DNA of 25,721 nt from an uncultured Coriobacteriaceae bacterium. Its GTDB lineage: Bacteria; Actinomycetota; Coriobacteriia; Coriobacteriales; QAMH01. Shown piece after piece: positions 23,111 to 25,721 of this stretch. Within the stretch, counting starts at the first letter, position 1; the number at the start of each line of letters is the position of its first letter. Both the position numbers and the translations under genes were made by a program. The notes under the pieces were generated by a model that worked only from the letters and a program-made list of their open reading frames with translations, searched no databases and had not been told where the DNA came from. The stretch lies in assembly GCA_900544245.1 (NCBI GenBank), contig UQUH01000021.1:1-25721 (forward strand). Direction: 5' to 3'.

Positions 23111-24327
23111 CGTGCAACCTCCTCGTAGATGGTCGGCAGCGCCTCGGCAAGCGCGTCTATATCCTCCTGTTCGATGATGAGCGGGGGCAGGAGGCGGATG
23201 ATATCGGCGGCCGGGGCATTGAGCACGAAACCGTGCCGCAGGGCATTGAGCACCACCTGGTTTGCCAGCGGCTTGTCCAAGCTAATGCCACACATGAGGC
23301 CGCGGCCGCGCACGTCGGTTACGAAGGGAAGCTCGGCCAGGCGCTCGCGCAGGTACGACCCCATCTCGTTGACATGATCGAGAAAGCCCTCCTCGCACAT
23401 AATCCTGGTCGTCGCGTCCGCCGCCGCGCAGGCGAGCGGGCCACCACCGAAGGTCGTGCCGTGCATACCCGGCTGCATGAGCGAGGCGAGCTCGGTCTTG
23501 GCTGCAAAACCACCCATGGGAATGCCATCTGCGATGCCCTTTGCCATCGTCACGATGTCGGGCTCGATACCGTATGCCTGGAAGGCGAAGTACGAGCCCG
23601 TACGGCAGAATCCCGTCTGGACCTCGTCAACGATGAGCAACATGTTGCGCTCGCGTGTCATCTCGCGGGCGGCTTGCAGGTATTCGAGCGTGCAGGGCCA
23701 GACGCCTGACTCACCCTGGACGCATTCGAGCATGAGCGCGCAGGGGCGCGTGCCATCGACCTCGCCGTCTAGCGCCTGCGCGAGTGCGTCGACGTCGTTG
23801 AGCGGCGTACGCCCAAAGCCGGCCGGAAGCGGGGCGAACGGGTCCTGCTTGTTATCCTGCGCCGTCGCGGCCAGAGTGGCGAGCGTCCTGCCGTGAAAGG
23901 ATTTCTCGGCCGATATGATGCCGTGGGCACCGCCGAGGTTTTTGGCGCCCCACAGACGCGCGAGCTTGATTGCGCCCTCGTTTGCCTCGGCACCCGAGTT
24001 GGCGAAGAAAGTCTGCCAGACCCCGTCCGTGCCATGGGCAAGCATGTCCGAGATGCGCTCGGCAAGTTCGCCACGATGCTCGATGTAGAAGTAGTTGCTC
24101 ACGTGCAGGAGCTTGTTCGCCTGCTCGGTGACGGCCTCGGTGACGCGCGTGTTGCAGTGCCCGACGCTCACGACGCCGATGCCCGAGAGGAAGTCGAGAT
24201 ACTCGTTTCCCTCGTCGTCGATGAGCCATTGCCCGGCTCCCGACACGAACTCGACCGGCTTGCGCGCAAAGGTGTGCATGACGTAGGTGTCATCGAGCTG
24301 CCGTGCCTTATCGAACTGCTTGCCCAT
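23107..24327 (-). CDS. argD: Acetylornithine aminotransferase
   Basis: A PLP-dependent class III aminotransferase of 406 residues that interconverts N-acetylglutamate semialdehyde and N-acetylornithine, using glutamate. Seen: FFANSGAEANEGAIKLAR at 107-124, SFHGRT at 143-148, IVDEVQTGFCRTG at 232-244 with the PLP-contacting Asp, and the PLP lysine K263 in TMAKGIADG. The ATG at 24327 is 4 bp past the argB stop, and the stop overlaps the argF start by 4 bp. Some ArgD proteins also act in lysine synthesis (DapC role); that is possible but not shown by the sequence. Confidence 0.96.
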   Translation of the reverse strand: MGKQFDKARQLDDTYVMHTFARKPVEFVSGAGQWLIDDEGNEYLDFLSGIGVVSVGHCNTRVTEAVTEQANKLLHVSNYFYIEHRGELAERISDMLAHGTDGVWQTFFANSGAEANEGAIKLARLWGAKNLGGAHGIISAEKSFHGRTLATLAATAQDNKQDPFAPLPAGFGRTPLNDVDALAQALDGEVDGTRPCALMLECVQGESGVWPCTLEYLQAAREMTRERNMLLIVDEVQTGFCRTGSYFAFQAYGIEPDIVTMAKGIADGIPMGGFAAKTELASLMQPGMHGTTFGGGPLACAAADATTRIMCEEGFLDHVNEMGSYLRERLAELPFVTDVRGRGLMCGISLDKPLANQVVLNALRHGFVLNAPAADIIRLLPPLIIEQEDIDALAEALPTIYEEVAR

Positions 24328-24331
24328 TTCC

Positions 24332-25327
24332 CTACTCGCTCCTTCCTATGGTCTGGATCGACTGGTCGAGCTTACTCGCGAAGTTGCTCACCGGTGCCTC
24401 GACGAAGTCCGGATCCATCGAATCGTTTTGATGGCGCATGATGAGCGTGCCGACACCCGAATCGGTGAATATCTCGAGAACGAGCGAGTGGGCGACCGTA
24501 CCGTTGATGATATGCGCCTTGCGCACGCCTGCCGAAAGTGCGGTCACGCAGGCGTTGATCTTGGGAATCATGCCACTCGACATCGTGCCCTCGTCGGCAA
24601 GGGCGGCCGCCTCGGAAAGCGCCATGCGCGAGATGAGCGTCGTCTTGTCGTCGAAATCCTTGTAGATGCCGTCGACGTCGGTGATGAAGACGATCTTCTG
24701 CGCGCCGACGGCCGCTGCGACCTCTCCGGCGACCGTATCGGCGTTGATGTTGTAATCGCCATCGTCACCATACCCGACCGTCGCGATGACGGGAATGTAA
24801 TCGGCGGCGAGAAGGTCCTCGATGAGACGCGTGTTGATGGACTTGACCTTGCCCACGCGTCCGAGCTTGGAATCGAGAGGCTCGGCCTGGATGATCTTCG
24901 CGTCGGCGCCGTTGAGGCCGACGGCGACGGAGCCGTGCCTGTTGATGGCGCTCACGAGATCCTGGTTGACCTGACCGACGAGCGTCATCTTGACGACCTC
25001 CATGGTCTGGTCGTCAGTCACGCGCTGACCGCCCTCGAAGTGCGTGGGTATGTCGAGGCGCTTGAGCATGGCGTTGATGTTGGGGCCGCCGCCATGCACG
25101 ATGATGGGATTTGCGCCCATGAGCTTGAGCATGATGATATCGTCGACCACCGCGTCGCGGAGCTCGCCGGCGACCATGGCCGCGCCACCGTATTTGATCA
25201 CGACGGTCTTGCCCGTGATGTCCTCGATCCAGGGCAACGCATCGAGCAGGACCTGGGAGCGAAGCTGGTTGGGCAGCGCCTCAATGTTGGCGACGGCGAC
25301 TTCGTCGTGCTTCTTGCGAAATTGCAT
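24332..25327 (-). CDS. argB: Acetylglutamate kinase, arginine-sensitive type
   Basis: ArgB phosphorylates N-acetylglutamate, the usual feedback-controlled step. The product is 331 residues. Seen: VVIKYGGAAM at 42-51 with the catalytic Lys45 and Gly loop, VHGGGPNIN at 78-85, and YNINADTVAGEVA in the C-domain. The N-terminus carries a helix of about 35 residues (NIEALPNQLRSQVLLDALPW) of the type that links subunits into the arginine-inhibited hexamer, so feedback inhibition by arginine is inferred. A C-terminal extension of about 35 residues follows the usual end. The start at 25327 is chosen because the longer frame overlaps argJ; AGGAGAAGAG lies upstream. Confidence 0.95.
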   Translation of the reverse strand: MQFRKKHDEVAVANIEALPNQLRSQVLLDALPWIEDITGKTVVIKYGGAAMVAGELRDAVVDDIIMLKLMGANPIIVHGGGPNINAMLKRLDIPTHFEGGQRVTDDQTMEVVKMTLVGQVNQDLVSAINRHGSVAVGLNGADAKIIQAEPLDSKLGRVGKVKSINTRLIEDLLAADYIPVIATVGYGDDGDYNINADTVAGEVAAAVGAQKIVFITDVDGIYKDFDDKTTLISRMALSEAAALADEGTMSSGMIPKINACVTALSAGVRKAHIINGTVAHSLVLEIFTDSGVGTLIMRHQNDSMDPDFVEAPVSNFASKLDQSIQTIGRSE

Positions 25328-25350
25328 GGTTTTCTCTTCTCCTCGTCCGA

Positions 25351-25721
25351 CTAGCTCCGGTAATCGGCGTTGATGTGAATGTACTCGTGCGTGAGGTCGC
25401 AGGTCCACACGCGCGTTGCGGCATCGCCATCCGTGCCAAGCGAGACCTCGATGACGATCTCGTCGGCCTCGAAGCGCCGCAGCGCCTCATCCTCGTCGAA
25501 ACCACAGGGCAGGCCGGCACGCAAGACGGGCATGCCCATGATGTCGATGTCCACGGCATATTGATCGAAGCGCGCGCCGCTGCGGCCAAGCGCCGCGGCG
25601 ATACGCCCCCAATTGCAATCGCGGCCCGCGATGGCCGTCTTGACGAGCGGCGAATTAGCGATGGTGCGCGCCGCCTTGTCAGCATCGGCTTTCCTTGCCC
25701 CCTCCCCCACGTCATCACGAC
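25351..25721 (-). CDS. argJ: ArgJ bifunctional ornithine acetyltransferase/N-acetylglutamate synthase, 5'-truncated
   Basis: Only the C-terminal ~123 residues (part of the beta subunit) are in the window; the frame is open to the right edge. ArgJ moves the acetyl group from acetylornithine to glutamate, recycling acetyl units. Clear family sequence: NSPLVKTAIAGRDCNWGRI, DIDIMGMPVLRAGLP, FEADEIVIEVSLG and the typical end YIHINADYRS. Near the edge the protein reads GEGARKADADKAARTIANS, where the family normally has about 13 more residues between GEGA and the ADADKAAR-like helix (a strand such as TKxxTVxVxGA). It is followed 23 bp later by argB. Confidence 0.93.
   Translation of the reverse strand, partial: RDDVGEGARKADADKAARTIANSPLVKTAIAGRDCNWGRIAAALGRSGARFDQYAVDIDIMGMPVLRAGLPCGFDEDEALRRFEADEIVIEVSLGTDGDAATRVWTCDLTHEYIHINADYRS

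Overview
The window looks like chromosomal DNA of a high-GC Gram-positive bacterium of the phylum Actinomycetota, most likely class Coriobacteriia (an Eggerthellaceae-like gut lineage). This rests on a 102-residue actinobacterial-type integration host factor, an LPXTG-anchored giant adhesin with VaFE repeats, a molybdenum-cofactor operon and a complete-looking arginine operon. It is an inference from gene content; no 16S or other typing gene is present.

Layout, left to right. Positions 1-3018 (minus strand) hold the 3'-truncated gene for a membrane-anchored LCP/LytR_C-type protein, murA just upstream of it (together a cell-wall unit), and the mIHF gene with its own terminator. A tRNA-Arg(TCT) follows. 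Positions 3296-6297 (minus) form a molybdenum-cofactor operon transcribed mobB-moaA-moaC-mog and ending in a small ribbon-helix-helix gene that overlaps mog. A 289-bp divergent intergenic region separates this operon from a 1580-residue LPKTG surface adhesin on the plus strand (6587-11329). The adhesin has a thioester-like head, three SpaA-like domains and seven VaFE/TQ repeats. It converges on a pyridoxal/pyridoxamine kinase gene.

Positions 12240-14759 (minus) carry tRNA-Gly(TCC), endonuclease IV, tRNA-Pro(TGG), an AT-rich dyad-rich spacer with a REP-like palindrome, and tyrS. Positions 14822-18418 (minus) carry a long U32-family protein and argH, 3 bp apart. putP, a sodium/proline symporter, is divergent from argH and ends at a strong terminator at 20410-20453. 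From 20473 to the right edge is the arginine operon, transcribed argJ-argB-argD-argF-argR-argG on the minus strand with very short gaps or overlaps; argJ runs off the window.

Together, argJBDF make citrulline from glutamate through acetylated intermediates (argC and the argJ 5' end lie outside). argG and argH finish arginine, and ArgR is the expected feedback regulator. The mob/moa genes make and modify molybdopterin for molybdoenzymes encoded elsewhere. The accessory, lineage-specific element is the giant adhesin. The most unusual details are a Glu-to-Gly change in the GGEP motif of MoaA, a DNA-binding-type protein coupled to the Moco operon, an LCP domain lacking its usual arginine motif, a thioester-like head without the usual glutamine, and oddities at both window edges (a 13-G run inside a hairpin, and an apparently shortened ArgJ) that may be biological or assembly artefacts.
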